From Bradyrhizobium guangzhouense (GTDB lineage: Bacteria; Pseudomonadota; Alphaproteobacteria; Rhizobiales; Xanthobacteraceae): a stretch of 64,000 nt of DNA. Location: assembly GCF_004114955.1 (NCBI RefSeq), contig NZ_CP030053.1, positions 6,262,001 through 6,326,000 of the forward strand, written 5' to 3'. The notes under the pieces were generated by a model that had not been told where the DNA came from, ran no database searches, and saw only the letters and a program-made list of their open reading frames with translations. The stretch's first letter is position 1. Every line of letters begins with the position of its first letter. Positions 8,611 through 17,539 of this stretch are shown piece after piece. A program made the position numbers and the translations under genes.

Positions 8611-9473
8611 GCGACCTTCCCCAGCAGGCGCTGCGTCACCTCGGGCGTGACGCGGGCGCGGTCCTCGTGGGTCTTCAAAAGACAAACCAGCGTCTCATGC
8701 ACGGTCTCCGGCGCATCACGGAGATCGCGAACATCGAGCCCGACGAGCGCCGCCGCCCAATCGAGCGTCTCGGCGACACCGGGGACTTTTCGTAGCTCTT
8801 CCTTCCGCACGCCCTCGACCATGCGCGCGATCTGGAGCGACAGCGACGGGCTGGCGCCGGCGAGCCGCGCCAGGATGATGCGGGTCTCGCGGTCGACGTC
8901 GGGATAGTCGACATAGTGATAGAGGCAGCGCCGGCGTAGCGCGTCGGAGAGCTCGCGCGTGCCGTTCGAGGTCAGCACGACATGCGGGATCGTGATTGCG
9001 GGGATGGTGCCGAGCTCGGGGATCGAGACCTGGAAATCGGACAAAAGCTCCAGCAGGAACGCCTCGAACTCGTCGTCGGCACGGTCGATCTCGTCGATCA
9101 GCAGCACCGGCGCCTGCGGCCGACGGATCGCGGCGAGCAAGGGACGCTCCAGCAGGTACTTTTCCGAGAACACCTGGTCCTCGATGCTGTCCGAGCCGCG
9201 ATGGGCCTGGATCGCCAGCAACTGGCGCTGGTAGTTCCACTCATAGAGCGCGGACGACTGGTCGAGGCCTTCGTAGCATTGCAACCGGATCAGCTCGGTC
9301 GCATGCACCTTGGCCAGCGCCTTCGCCACCTCGGTCTTGCCGACGCCCGCCTCGCCCTCGAGCAGCAGCGGACGTCGCAACATCTGCATCAACGAGATCG
9401 CGGTCGCGAGGTCCGCATCGGCGATGTAGCCCGATGCGGCCAGCGCTTGCGCGATCTCGTCTCGGCCTTTCAT
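8607..9473 (-). CDS. coxD: CoxD, MoxR-family AAA+ ATPase
   Basis: A 288-residue MoxR-type AAA+ ATPase with Walker A GEAGVGKTE and Walker B VLLIDEIDRADDE, then sensor-1 VVLTSNGTREL and the MoxR-typical DALRRRCLYHY. It is required in Oligotropha for copper/sulfur insertion into CO dehydrogenase, working with the VWA partner CoxE. Only two bases separate it from the coxL stop and its 3' end overlaps coxE, so the operon is tightly packed. Confidence 0.94.
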   Translation of the reverse strand: MKGRDEIAQALAASGYIADADLATAISLMQMLRRPLLLEGEAGVGKTEVAKALAKVHATELIRLQCYEGLDQSSALYEWNYQRQLLAIQAHRGSDSIEDQVFSEKYLLERPLLAAIRRPQAPVLLIDEIDRADDEFEAFLLELLSDFQVSIPELGTIPAITIPHVVLTSNGTRELSDALRRRCLYHYVDYPDVDRETRIILARLAGASPSLSLQIARMVEGVRKEELRKVPGVAETLDWAAALVGLDVRDLRDAPETVHETLVCLLKTHEDRARVTPEVTQRLLGKVA

Positions 9474-9475
9474 TG

Positions 9476-11896
9476 TCAGGCCACCGCGCCCAGAGCCTTC
9501 GCCGCCTTCCAGTTGCGCCAGAAATCATGCGGCATCTGGATGTGCGTGCTCCCGAGGAACGAGAACGCGTCGTTGACGGCGTTGGAGAAGGCCGGCACGC
9601 CGCCGACATTCGGGCTCTCACCGACGCCCTTGGCGCCAATCGGATGATGCGGCGACGGGGTGACGGTGAAGTCGGTCTCCCAATGGGGTGTCTCCACCGC
9701 GGTCGGCATGAAGAAATCCATGAACGAGCCGGTGACGACGTTGCCGGTGTCGTCGTAGCGGATCTCCTGGCCCATCGCGATCGCGAAGGCCTCGGTGAGG
9801 CCGCCATGCACCTGCCCCTCGATAATCATCGGGTTGATGCGGGTGCCGCAATCGTCGAGCGCGTAGAAGCGCCGGACCTTGTACACACCGGTGTCGACAT
9901 CGATGTCCATCACGCAGAGATAGGCGCCGAACGGATAGGTCATGTTGGGCGGATCGTAGTAGCTGACCGCCTCCAGCCCCGGCTCCATGCCCGGGGGCAC
10001 CGAGTTGTAGGCCGCCCAGCAAATATCCTTCATCGACATGAATTTTTCCGGCAGGCCCTTGACCCTGAAACCGTCGATGTCGAATTCGAGATCGTCCTCG
10101 TGGACCTCGAGCTTGTAGGCCGCGATCATCTGCGCCTTGGCCTTGATCTTTCGCGCAGCCATGGCGATCGCGGCACCCGCCACCGGCGTCGAGCGCGAAC
10201 CGTAGGTGCCGAGCCCGTAGGGCGCGGTGTCGGTGTTGCCCTCTTCCACCATGATGTTGTCGGCGGGAATGCCGATCTCGGTCGCGATGATCTGGGCCCA
10301 AGTGGTCTCGTGGCCCTGGCCCTGGCTCTTGGTGCCCATGCGCGCGATGCCGGCGCCGGTGGGGTGCATGCGGATCTCGCAGGAGTCGAACATCGCGATG
10401 CCCAGGATGTCGCAATTCTTCGACGGCCCGGCACCGACGATCTCGGTGAAGAAGGAGACCCCTAAGCCCATGATCTCGCGGGTCTCGCCCCGCGCGAACG
10501 CAGCCCGCTTCTCCGCCTGCTCCTTGCGGAGAGCGGCGTAGCCGGTCGTCTCCATCATCTTGCGCATGGCAGTGTGGTAGTCGCCGGAATCGTATTCCCA
10601 GCCCAGCGCCGAGTGATAGGGAAACTGCTCCGGCTTGATGAAGTTCTTGAGCCTCAGTTCAGCCGGGTCCATGTTGAGCTTCTGCGCCAGGATATCCATG
10701 GCGCGCTCGATGCAATAGGCCGCCTCCGTGACGCGGAACGAGCAACGGTAGGCGACGCCACCGGGCGCCTTGTTGGTGTAGACGCCGTCCACCGCCAGAT
10801 GCGCGGTCGGGAAGTCGTAGGAACCGGTGACGATGTTGAAGAAGCCCGCCGGCCATTTCGACGGATCGGCGCAGGCGTCGAACGCGCCGTGATCGGCGAG
10901 CACGTGCACGCGAAGGCCCGTGACCTTGCCGTCCTTGGTCGCCGCGATTTCGGTCGTCATGTGATAATCGCGCGCGAACGAGGTCGCGGTGAGGTTCTCG
11001 ATGCGGTCCTCGACCCATTTCACCGGCTTGCCCGTCACGATGGACGCCACGGCCGCGCAGATGTAGCCGGGATAAGCACCGACCTTGTTGCCGAAACCAC
11101 CGCCGATGTCGGGCGCGATGACGTGGATCTTCTGCTCCGGCAGCTTTGCGATCAGCGACACCACGGTGCGGATCACATGCGGGGCCTGGAAGGTGCCGTA
11201 GATCGTCAGCTCGCCCTTGATCTTGTCGAAGGAACAGACGCACTGGCAGGTTTCCAGCGGCGACGGATGGGTGCGGTGATAGGAGATCATCTCCTTGATC
11301 GTCACCTCCGCCTTGTTGAATGCGGAGTCGGTCAACTCCTTGTCGCCCACCGTCCACTCGAAGATGTGATTGTGGTGCTTGCGCGGGCCGTGCGCGCCTG
11401 ATGTCTTGCCGGCGAGGTCTTCGCGCAGCACCGGCGCGTCCTTATCCATCGACTTGAAGGGATCGACCAGCGGCGGCAGCGGCTCGTATTCGACGATCAC
11501 CTTGTTGATGCCGTCATCGGCCGCGTAGCGGTCGGTGGCGACGACGAAGGCGACCTCCTGGTTCTGGAACAGCACCTTGCCGTCGGCCAGCACCATTTGC
11601 ACGTCGCCGGCCAAGGTCGGCATCCAGGCGAGGTTGACGGTCTTCAGCGTCTCGGCGGTGATGACCGCGAGCACCCCAGGCACTTTCAGTGCCTCGCTGT
11701 CGTCGATCTTCTTGACGCGCGCATGCGGATGCGGCGAGCGGACGAAGTCGCCATGGAGCATGCCCGGCAGCTTGACGTCGTCGACGTAATTGCCCTTGCC
11801 TTGCGTGAAGCGGATATCCTCGACGCGCTTACGCTTGCAGCCCATGCCTTCGAGTGCGGCGGAGCGTTGTTCCCGCGTGGGAGTCATGTCGTTCAT
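9476..11896 (-). CDS. coxL: CoxL, aerobic carbon monoxide dehydrogenase large (molybdenum) subunit, form I
   Basis: An 806-residue catalytic subunit that oxidises CO to CO2 at a Mo-Cu centre. The diagnostic form I active-site loop VAYRCSFR is at 381-388 with the copper-ligating cysteine at C385. The catalytic base is E760 in AKGVGESPN; the 375-residue spacing matches the C388/E763 pair of the Oligotropha enzyme. This separates it from the many form II 'CoxL-like' hydroxylases whose loop is AYRGAGR. The start at 11896 overlaps the coxS stop by ATGA. Confidence 0.97.
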   Translation of the reverse strand: MNDMTPTREQRSAALEGMGCKRKRVEDIRFTQGKGNYVDDVKLPGMLHGDFVRSPHPHARVKKIDDSEALKVPGVLAVITAETLKTVNLAWMPTLAGDVQMVLADGKVLFQNQEVAFVVATDRYAADDGINKVIVEYEPLPPLVDPFKSMDKDAPVLREDLAGKTSGAHGPRKHHNHIFEWTVGDKELTDSAFNKAEVTIKEMISYHRTHPSPLETCQCVCSFDKIKGELTIYGTFQAPHVIRTVVSLIAKLPEQKIHVIAPDIGGGFGNKVGAYPGYICAAVASIVTGKPVKWVEDRIENLTATSFARDYHMTTEIAATKDGKVTGLRVHVLADHGAFDACADPSKWPAGFFNIVTGSYDFPTAHLAVDGVYTNKAPGGVAYRCSFRVTEAAYCIERAMDILAQKLNMDPAELRLKNFIKPEQFPYHSALGWEYDSGDYHTAMRKMMETTGYAALRKEQAEKRAAFARGETREIMGLGVSFFTEIVGAGPSKNCDILGIAMFDSCEIRMHPTGAGIARMGTKSQGQGHETTWAQIIATEIGIPADNIMVEEGNTDTAPYGLGTYGSRSTPVAGAAIAMAARKIKAKAQMIAAYKLEVHEDDLEFDIDGFRVKGLPEKFMSMKDICWAAYNSVPPGMEPGLEAVSYYDPPNMTYPFGAYLCVMDIDVDTGVYKVRRFYALDDCGTRINPMIIEGQVHGGLTEAFAIAMGQEIRYDDTGNVVTGSFMDFFMPTAVETPHWETDFTVTPSPHHPIGAKGVGESPNVGGVPAFSNAVNDAFSFLGSTHIQMPHDFWRNWKAAKALGAVA

Positions 11897-12393
11897 TCTG
11901 CGGCCTCCCGGAATTCCACGCCGTTGATTTTGGCGCTCGCGTATTGAATGGCTTTGACGATGTTCTGGTAGCCCGTGCATCTGCAGATGTTGCCTGATAT
12001 GCCCATCCGGATTTCCTGCTCGCTCGGCGAGGGATTTTCTTTCAGCAGCCGATGCGCGCGCATGATCATGCCGGGCGTGCAGAAGCCGCATTGCAGGCCG
12101 TGCATCATGCGGAACCCTTCCTGCAGGGCCGACAGCGTGCCGTCGGCATTGGCCATGCCTTCGACCGTGGTGATGTCGCTACCATCAGCCTGCACGGCGA
12201 ACATGGTGCAGGACTTCACCGACATGCCGTCGATATCGACGGTGCAGGCGCCGCAATGCGTGGTCTCGCAGCCGATATGGGTGCCGGTCATCCCGAGGTT
12301 CTCGCGGATGAAATGCACCAGCAGCGTACGCGGCTCGACGAGGCCTTCGACCTCGGCGCCGTTCACCTTCATGGTGACGTGTGTTTTGGCCAT
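11893..12393 (-). CDS. coxS: CoxS, carbon monoxide dehydrogenase small (2Fe-2S) subunit
   Basis: A 166-residue electron-transfer subunit carrying two [2Fe-2S] clusters. The plant-ferredoxin-type cluster is bound by CETTHCGAC plus a later cysteine (KSCTMF); the second, alpha-helical domain binds through CGFCTPGM and ICRCTGY. It passes electrons from the molybdenum site in CoxL to FAD in CoxM. It overlaps coxL by four bases and starts 13 bases after the coxM stop, in canonical M-S-L order. Confidence 0.97.
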   Translation of the reverse strand: MAKTHVTMKVNGAEVEGLVEPRTLLVHFIRENLGMTGTHIGCETTHCGACTVDIDGMSVKSCTMFAVQADGSDITTVEGMANADGTLSALQEGFRMMHGLQCGFCTPGMIMRAHRLLKENPSPSEQEIRMGISGNICRCTGYQNIVKAIQYASAKINGVEFREAAE

Positions 12394-12406
12394 TGTTTCC
12401 CTCCCC

Positions 12407-13270
12407 TTACTTCGCTCGGCTGGCGGCGCGCTGCAGCGCCCGCGTCACCATGATGCCGCCGACATGTTTTCGGTATTCGACGGGCCCGCGGGCATCCGCG
12501 GCCGGCGCCATGATCGCTTCGGCTGCCGCGGCCGCCTTCTTCAAGGTCGCGGCGTCGAGGCTCGTGCCGATCACGGCCTTGGCCGCGTCAGCGGCCAGCA
12601 GCGGCGTCTCGTGGACATTGGTGAGGCCGATCGTGCAGGTCGCGACCTTGCCGCCGGACATGGTCAGCACGACAGCTGCGGCCGCCGTGGCATAGTCGCC
12701 GACCTTGCGCTTGAGCTTTTCATAGGCGTAGCCGTGGCCGGCCGCCGGCACGGGGACCGAGACCGAGGTGAGGATCTCGCCCGGCTCGAGCGCGGTGAAA
12801 TAAGCGCCCTGATAGAAATCGGCCGCCGCGACGTCGCGCCCGCCGCCGGCACCTTCGAGGCGATAGGTGGCGCCCAGCGTCATCATCAGCGCCGGCATGT
12901 CGTTGCCGGGATCGCCGTTGGCGACATTGCCGCCGATCGTGCCGCGGTACCGCACCTGCGGATCTGCGATCAAAAGCGCCGCCTCGTGCAGGATCGGCAT
13001 CGCCTTGGCGACGTCCTCGGAGGCCAGCAGTTCGTGCTGGGTGGTCATCGCACCGATGACGAGATTGTTGCCGGAGCGGCTGATGCCCTTGAGGGCGGCG
13101 ATGCCGTGCAGGTCGATCAGATGGGTGGGGCTGGCGAGCCGAAGCTTCATCATCGGCACCAGGCTGTGCCCGCCGGCCAGCGGCCGCGCATCCTCTCCGA
13201 GGTCGGATAGAAGTTTGACGGCGTCGGCGACACTGGCCGGCCGGTGATAGCTGAATGAGCCCGGGATCAT
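12407..13270 (-). CDS. coxM: CoxM, carbon monoxide dehydrogenase medium (FAD) subunit
   Basis: A 287-residue flavoprotein that receives electrons from CoxS. FAD-contact motifs of the family are present: AGGHSLVP near residue 34 and [15 protein letters not shown] near 110. The length equals that of the Oligotropha subunit within a residue or so. Two adjacent ATGs exist (13273, 13270); the second is better spaced from the very strong GGGGAGGAG ribosome site, so it is chosen. It is the first gene of the structural trio and is preceded by a 164-base gap that contains paired direct repeats. Confidence 0.96.
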   Translation of the reverse strand: MIPGSFSYHRPASVADAVKLLSDLGEDARPLAGGHSLVPMMKLRLASPTHLIDLHGIAALKGISRSGNNLVIGAMTTQHELLASEDVAKAMPILHEAALLIADPQVRYRGTIGGNVANGDPGNDMPALMMTLGATYRLEGAGGGRDVAAADFYQGAYFTALEPGEILTSVSVPVPAAGHGYAYEKLKRKVGDYATAAAAVVLTMSGGKVATCTIGLTNVHETPLLAADAAKAVIGTSLDAATLKKAAAAAEAIMAPAADARGPVEYRKHVGGIMVTRALQRAASRAK

Positions 13271-13376
13271 CATCTCCTCCCCTGATCGTCTCTGCGCGTG
13301 ACGGCGCGGACATTGGGGGGACGGTCTCTCCGGACCGGACGGCCCGCAATCATTCGGGCACAAAGAGGGGCTTTTT

Positions 13377-13409
13377 GCACGAATTGCGGATAAGGACGCA
13401 CGAATTGCG
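13377..13409 (-). promoter_or_regulatory. paired 12-bp direct repeat upstream of coxM; candidate CoxC (LytTR) operator
   Basis: GCACGAATTGCG occurs perfectly at 13377-13388 and again at 13398-13409, a period of exactly 21 bp or two helical turns. It lies 107-139 bases upstream of the coxM start, in the gap after coxC. LytTR-domain regulators typically bind two direct half-sites about 21-22 bp apart on one face of DNA, and CoxC next door has such a domain. The link to CoxC is inference. Confidence 0.6.
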
Positions 13410-13434
13410 TCAGGGGAAACGACCTATGGCGTCG

Positions 13435-14661
13435 CTAAGCCTGCCGCCGGTTCGCCAGCCCCAGCCTTGCCTTGACCTCGGCGATCTTGGCGCGGCTGAC
13501 CGGCACCCGGTGCGGCGACGGGCCGTCGAGCTCGAGCACGGCGCCGTCGCCCTCTTTCCGGACCAGGGCGACGTGGGGAATCGCGACGATATGGCTGCGG
13601 TGCACCCGCAGGAACAGCGAGGGATCGAGCTGCGCCTCGGCCTCCGAGATCGACCACGGGCACATCCGCTCGCGCGTGCCGTCGTGAACGCGGGTATAGT
13701 GCGCGTCGGCGCGGACGCTGCGAACGTTCGCAGTGTCGATGAAGTGGGTGCCGTCGGCACTTTCGACCGGCAGCCGGGGAACCGGCGCGCGCAATGGCTG
13801 ACCGAGGCCGCCGAGCGGGGCGACGGGTCGTGGTGATGTGGCGGGCACGGCAATCGGTTCGGCCGGTGCAACCGGCGGAGCAACCGGATCGGCGGCAGCG
13901 GAGGCCGAGGTCTGCCGCCGCTGATCGGGAACGAGCGAAAGCAGGAAGCCTGCTGCGATGACGAAGCACAGCACCGCGACAATGATCGACAGGATTTGCT
14001 GCGACGCGGCAAGGCCGACGCCGGCATGGTGGTGCGCGGCACCCGTCAGCGGCTCAAAATGCATGCCCATCATCGCAGTGTAGTGCATGCCTGACACCGC
14101 GACGCCGAAGACGATCGAGCTGACGATCAGGCGCACGCCCTCCTGCTGCGCCAGAAACGCGCGCAGGCCGCCATAGGCGGTGACGATGGCGACCAGAATC
14201 GAGAGCAGCACCATCGAGGGGTCGTGCACGATGCCGAACGAGCCGGCCAACCCATGAATGCCGACATAATGCATGCTGGCGATGCCGACGCCGAGCAGCA
14301 CGGCCGACGAGGCCACGCGCTTCAGCGTCGGCTCGCCGATCGAGACGAAGAAAAGCGAGATGCCGACCACCAACGCGCAGATCAGGAAAGAGATGATGGT
14401 GGGGAGGACCAGATAGACCGTATCTGGCGGCAGCGGTGCCGCCAACATGCCGACGAAATGCATGGTCCAGATGCCGACGGCCAGAAATGCGGCCGCGCCC
14501 GCGAGCAGAACGCGGTTACTGACGCCGGGCGTGTTGCGGATGCGAGCGGCAAGCGCAAAGCCGGTATAGCCACCCAGACTCGCGATCGCCACCGAGAGCG
14601 CGACGAGAAAGGGATCGTGTCCTTCGAACATGATCTTGTCGGCCGCCCGTCTCCACGGCAC
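13435..14661 (-). CDS. coxC: CoxC, MHYT-sensor/LytTR DNA-binding transcriptional regulator
   Basis: A 408-residue membrane-bound regulator. The N-terminal half has about seven hydrophobic helices with three MHYT-type repeats (TMHFVGM, SMHYVGI, GMHYTAM), thought to bind a metal and sense a diatomic gas. After a proline/alanine-rich linker (about 235-295), residues from about 300 onward form a LytTR DNA-binding domain (HYTRVHDGTRE, FLRVHRSHIVAIPHV). CoxC of Oligotropha has the same layout and gene position. The start is a GTG at 14661: a GGGAGGAGG ribosome site is five bases away, and the later ATG at 14631 has none. Confidence 0.92.
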   Translation of the reverse strand: MPWRRAADKIMFEGHDPFLVALSVAIASLGGYTGFALAARIRNTPGVSNRVLLAGAAAFLAVGIWTMHFVGMLAAPLPPDTVYLVLPTIISFLICALVVGISLFFVSIGEPTLKRVASSAVLLGVGIASMHYVGIHGLAGSFGIVHDPSMVLLSILVAIVTAYGGLRAFLAQQEGVRLIVSSIVFGVAVSGMHYTAMMGMHFEPLTGAAHHHAGVGLAASQQILSIIVAVLCFVIAAGFLLSLVPDQRRQTSASAAADPVAPPVAPAEPIAVPATSPRPVAPLGGLGQPLRAPVPRLPVESADGTHFIDTANVRSVRADAHYTRVHDGTRERMCPWSISEAEAQLDPSLFLRVHRSHIVAIPHVALVRKEGDGAVLELDGPSPHRVPVSRAKIAEVKARLGLANRRQA

Positions 14662-14681
14662 GGCCTCCTCCCGCCGCCGAC

Positions 14682-14709
14682 TTTATAGGGACGGCGGCGG
14701 GATTGACAA
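14682..14709 (-). promoter_or_regulatory. sigma-70-like promoter of coxC
   Basis: On the minus strand TTGTCA (14709-14704) and TATAAA (14687-14682) are separated by 16 bases, each 5/6 to consensus. Transcription would begin near 14675, only about 14 bases before the GTG start but still including the GGGAGGAGG ribosome site. This supports the GTG start of coxC. Confidence 0.55.
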
Positions 14710-14732
14710 TCAGCGGCGTGTGAAGGCGCCTC

Positions 14733-15281
14733 TCACGCAATTCCCGCCGCGACCTGGCCGCGCAGGCGCTCCAGGCCGAGCAGCGTCTCGGCACAGGCGG
14801 CCGCGACCTCGACGCCCTTGATCGCAAAGTGCCTGCGGAAGAAATCGTAATGCACTTCGGTCTCGTGGAATTGCTGCGGCGTCAACACGGCGGAAAACAC
14901 CGGCACCTCGGTGCGGAGCTGCACGTCCATCAGCGCCTTGATCACGGTGTCGGCGACGAATTCGTGGCGATAGATGCCACCGTCAACGACCAGGCCAGCC
15001 GCAACGATCGCGGTGTATCGCCGCGTCTTGGCGAGGACCTGCGCGTGCAACGGGATCTCGAACGAGCCCGGCACCTCGAACACATCGACATGAGTGAGAT
15101 GGCGCGCCTCGGCTTCTTTCATGAAGGCGATGCGGGCTTCCGCGACCACGTCACGGTGCCAGCAGGCCTGCACGAAGGCCACCCGCTGCGGTTTTGCAAA
15201 ACGCGGATGCTCGGTCGCCGTTGGAACCGGCGGCTTGGTTTGGGAAGTGTCTGTCTGGGGATCTTGCAACATCTGATTCAT
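14733..15281 (-). CDS. ribH: 6,7-dimethyl-8-ribityllumazine synthase
   Basis: A 182-residue lumazine synthase that joins the pyrimidinedione and dihydroxybutanone phosphate, the penultimate riboflavin step. Recognisable segments are FEVPGSFEIPLHAQ, the AAGLVVDGGIYRHEFVA phosphate/substrate loop and FSAVLTPQQFHET. The sequence resembles the RibH2 type known from rhizobia and Brucella, with a longer N-terminal extension than usual. It is transcribed alone behind an FMN riboswitch, which makes it a flavin-responsive second lumazine synthase by analogy. Confidence 0.93.
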   Translation of the reverse strand: MNQMLQDPQTDTSQTKPPVPTATEHPRFAKPQRVAFVQACWHRDVVAEARIAFMKEAEARHLTHVDVFEVPGSFEIPLHAQVLAKTRRYTAIVAAGLVVDGGIYRHEFVADTVIKALMDVQLRTEVPVFSAVLTPQQFHETEVHYDFFRRHFAIKGVEVAAACAETLLGLERLRGQVAAGIA

Positions 15282-15329
15282 GGCTTTCCTTCAAGGGACC
15301 AGAATCAGGGCACACGGAACGACAAACAG

Positions 15330-15345
15330 CCGCATCTTGCGATGC
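15330..15345 (-). other. hairpin between the FMN riboswitch and ribH
   Basis: CGCATC-TTGC-GATGCG on the plus strand (CGCATC-GCAA-GATGCG in the transcript) makes a 6-bp stem with a GCAA tetraloop about 50 bases before the ribH ATG. It probably belongs to the expression platform. There is no T-run after it, so translational control is more likely than termination. Confidence 0.45.
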
Positions 15346-15357
15346 GTCTGCCACCGA

Positions 15358-15513
15358 CCGTTCTCTTTCATCCGGACTTTAACCGTCGGCTTCGGAGTTG
15401 CACCGAATCTGCTGACCCTTCCCGTCAGTCAAAGACTTCTGGGAAGGCGCTCGCGGGCTTAGGCCTTTCGGCCCTTACCGCCGGTGGGGACTTTCACCCC
15501 GCCCTGAGAACAT
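15358..15513 (-). promoter_or_regulatory. FMN riboswitch (RFN element) upstream of ribH
   Basis: On the minus strand the conserved RFN blocks appear in order: TTCTCAGGGCGGGGTGAAAG, CCCCACCGGCGGTAA, AGCCCGCGAGCG, GGTCAGCAGATTCGGTGCAA, TCCGAAGCCGACGGT and GTCCGGATGAAAGAGAA. It sits about 76 bases before the ribH start. High FMN should repress ribH. No protein is encoded in this stretch. Confidence 0.97.
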
Positions 15514-15908
15514 CGGCCGCCCGGGATTGAGCGACCTGAACGGAAATATGGCGCCGGTCCGGGGCCGCAAGCAAGCCTGTTCCGCAGCAAAAACCGCATG
15601 GTCCCATGCCGCCAGGGCGGTGCGGCCCTCGCACGGCGGAATTAACGATTGGATTCCGGTTTGTTCTCAATCGTTAACAATTGTGGCCGAGATGAGCTGT
15701 GGACGAACGAGTCATGGCTTGTGGACGGACTCGCGACCCAGTTGCGCAGATTCCGCAAATCACATCAGTTGATCCGCGACAAGCCCGCGCTGATCCCGGG
15801 ACCTCAACAGCGACTCTCAGGGGTCGCCTTGAGCGAAATTGAGGGAGCGCGCGCCGGACCAACCGCGTGCGTATCAAAGACAACAAGAAGGCAAGAGGTC
15901 GAGACGGC
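15514..15908. other. non-coding region between the riboswitch and the YbjN-like gene
   Basis: About 395 bases without a credible gene; the short open frames here have no family features or ribosome sites. It contains the perfect inverted repeat described separately at 15642-15677. The promoters of both divergent genes must lie here. Confidence 0.5.
15642..15677. promoter_or_regulatory. inverted repeat TTAACGATTG...CAATCGTTAA
   Basis: Perfect 10-bp arms at 15642-15651 and 15668-15677 are separated by 16 bases, in an AT-rich island within otherwise GC-rich DNA. Spacing and symmetry suit a dimeric repressor or activator. The bound protein is unknown. Confidence 0.4.
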
Positions 15909-16409
15909 ATGTCCCTGCTCGAAGGTACCATCGATTCCCGAAATCACCCGCTTGCGGTGGTCGAGGATATCGCTGCCAGCAACAACTGGCCGTTCGAACG
16001 CTCCGGCGAGGACGAGCTGACCATTGTCTCGAAGGGACAATGGACCGACTACCAGATCTCCTTCACCTGGATGGGTGAGATCGAGGCGCTGCATCTGGCC
16101 TGCGCTTTCGACATGAAGATTCCGGCCGCGCGGCGGGGCGAGGTGCAGAAGCTCGTTGCCGCGGTCAACGAGCAATTGTGGATCGGCCATTTCGACCTCT
16201 GGACCAACACCGGCATGATCATGCACCGTCAGGCCCTGGTGCTGCCGGGTGGCCTCACCGCCTCGACCGCGCAATGCGAAGCCATGCTCGCCGGCGCGAT
16301 CCATGCCTGCGAGCGCTACTACCCGGCGTTCCAGTTCGTGGTGTGGGCAGGCAAGACCACCGCACAAGCCATGGACGCGGCGATGTTCGATACGGTGGGC
16401 GAGGCGTAG
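15909..16409 (+). CDS. YbjN domain-containing protein
   Basis: A 166-residue protein with the YbjN/type III secretion chaperone-like fold signature: DSRNHPLAVVEDIAASNNWPFER, LHLACAFDMKIP, and LWIGHFDLWTNTGMIMHRQ. The family is annotated as sensory-transduction or chaperone-like in bacteria; no reaction is known. It precedes proC, an arrangement recurrent in Bradyrhizobium, although a palindromic repeat separates them. The start at 15909 has GAGG about ten bases upstream; the alternative at 15867 adds a basic stretch not typical of the family. Confidence 0.8.
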   Translation: MSLLEGTIDSRNHPLAVVEDIAASNNWPFERSGEDELTIVSKGQWTDYQISFTWMGEIEALHLACAFDMKIPAARRGEVQKLVAAVNEQLWIGHFDLWTNTGMIMHRQALVLPGGLTASTAQCEAMLAGAIHACERYYPAFQFVVWAGKTTAQAMDAAMFDTVGEA

Positions 16410-16453
16410 GGCTGCCCCTAATGTGGTGAGGGACGGACAACTCGTTCCTCATC

Positions 16454-16577
16454 GTCGTCCTGGCGAAGGCCAGGACCCATACCGCGTGATTTCTCCGTTT
16501 TGCGCGACGCTTGTTGCTCTGCCCTCCATCTACTAGAACCAGCCGGGGCAATGGGTCCTGGCTTTCGCCAGGACGAC
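16454..16577. repeat. intergenic palindromic repeat, family 2 (GTCCTGGCGAAGGCCAGGAC type)
   Basis: Inverted 27-base arms at 16454-16480 and 16551-16577 read GTCGTCCTGGCGAAGGCCAG and ATGGGTCCTGGCTTTCGCCA at their ends, with a 70-base unrelated centre. Each arm is itself partly palindromic. It lies between the YbjN gene and proC. Similar elements are at 17945 and 42798. Confidence 0.85.
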
Positions 16578-16599
16578 GGCGGATTTTGTGGCAACAACG

Positions 16600-17424
16600 A
16601 TGGCAAACAGCACTCTCCAAAACATCACCGGCACCATCCTGCTTGCCGGCGCCGGCAAGATGGGCGGCGCGATGCTGACCGGGTGGCTGGCCGGCGGGCT
16701 CGATCCGCGCCGTGTCGCCGTGGTCGATCCGCACATCTCGCCCGATATCTCTGCGCTGGCCGCCAGGGGCGTTGCGCTCAATCCCGACGTGATGGCGGCA
16801 GGCTTTGTCGAAACGCTGGTCGTTGCCGTGAAGCCACAGATGTTTCGCGAGGCCGGCGCGACGCTGAAACCGTTCGTCTCGGACAAGACGTTGGTGCTCT
16901 CGATCATGGCGGGAACCACGATCGCCGCGCTCGAGGAGGTCTGTGGCGGCGCCGTGGTGCGCGCGATGCCGAACACGCCGGCTGCGATCGGCCGCGGCAT
17001 CACGGTCGCAGTCGCCGCGAAGAACGCCAGCGCCGCGCAGCGCACGGTCGCCGACGCACTGCTGCGCGCCACCGGCCCGGTCGAGTGGGTCGAGAACGAA
17101 GGCCTGATGGATGCGGTGACCGCCGTGTCGGGCTCGGGCCCGGCCTATGTGTTCCTGCTCGCCGAAGAGCTCGCGCGCGCCGGCGTGGAAGCGGGATTGC
17201 CCGAAGCACTCGCGACCAAGCTTGCGCGCGAGACGGTCGCGGGCTCCGGCGAGCTGCTGCACCAGTCGGATCTTCCCTCCGCCACGCTGCGCCAGAACGT
17301 CACCTCGCCCGGCGGCACCACCGCAGCAGCGCTTGGTGTGCTGATGGGCGAGCCGGGCCTGCGCGATCTGATGATCCGCGCGATCGCGGCGGCGACGAAG
17401 CGGTCGAAAGAGCTTGCGAAGTAA
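16600..17424 (+). CDS. proC: pyrroline-5-carboxylate reductase
   Basis: Last step of proline synthesis: reduction of pyrroline-5-carboxylate with NAD(P)H. About 274 residues. The N-terminal Rossmann motif is ILLAGAGKMGGAM. The conserved VVRAMPNTPAAIGRG and the signature SGSGPAYVFLLAEEL...TVAGSGELL...LRQNVTSPGGTT complete the family pattern. A GTG at 16588 is in frame, but the ATG at 16600 gives the usual N-terminus. The region just upstream is a repeat, so the promoter may lie within or before that element. Confidence 0.95.
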   Translation: MANSTLQNITGTILLAGAGKMGGAMLTGWLAGGLDPRRVAVVDPHISPDISALAARGVALNPDVMAAGFVETLVVAVKPQMFREAGATLKPFVSDKTLVLSIMAGTTIAALEEVCGGAVVRAMPNTPAAIGRGITVAVAAKNASAAQRTVADALLRATGPVEWVENEGLMDAVTAVSGSGPAYVFLLAEELARAGVEAGLPEALATKLARETVAGSGELLHQSDLPSATLRQNVTSPGGTTAAALGVLMGEPGLRDLMIRAIAAATKRSKELAK

Positions 17425-17434
17425 CCAGGTGCCC

Positions 17435-17522
17435 AGGGTGGGTTAGGCGAAGCCGTGACCCACCTCTCCTATTTTCCGCGGAGGTAGAAGCGGTGGATTA
17501 CGCCTTCGGCTAATTCACCCTA
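17435..17522. repeat. intergenic palindromic repeat, family 1
   Basis: AGGGTGGGTTAGGCGAAGCC at the left and GGATTACGCCTTCGGCTAAT...CACCCTA at the right are inverted. It fills the gap between convergent proC and the thioesterase gene. Confidence 0.8.
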
Positions 17523-17539
17523 CGGCATCGCGCCCTTGG

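Noticed and set aside
13310..13376. Possible sigma-54 promoter (TGTGCCCGAATGATTGC) before coxM
   Set aside because: The -24 element lacks the GG pair (GC instead), so only the -12 half matches; too weak to call.
15094..15530. Several short open frames on both strands over the FMN riboswitch
   Set aside because: The DNA is fully explained by the conserved RFN element and the ribH start.
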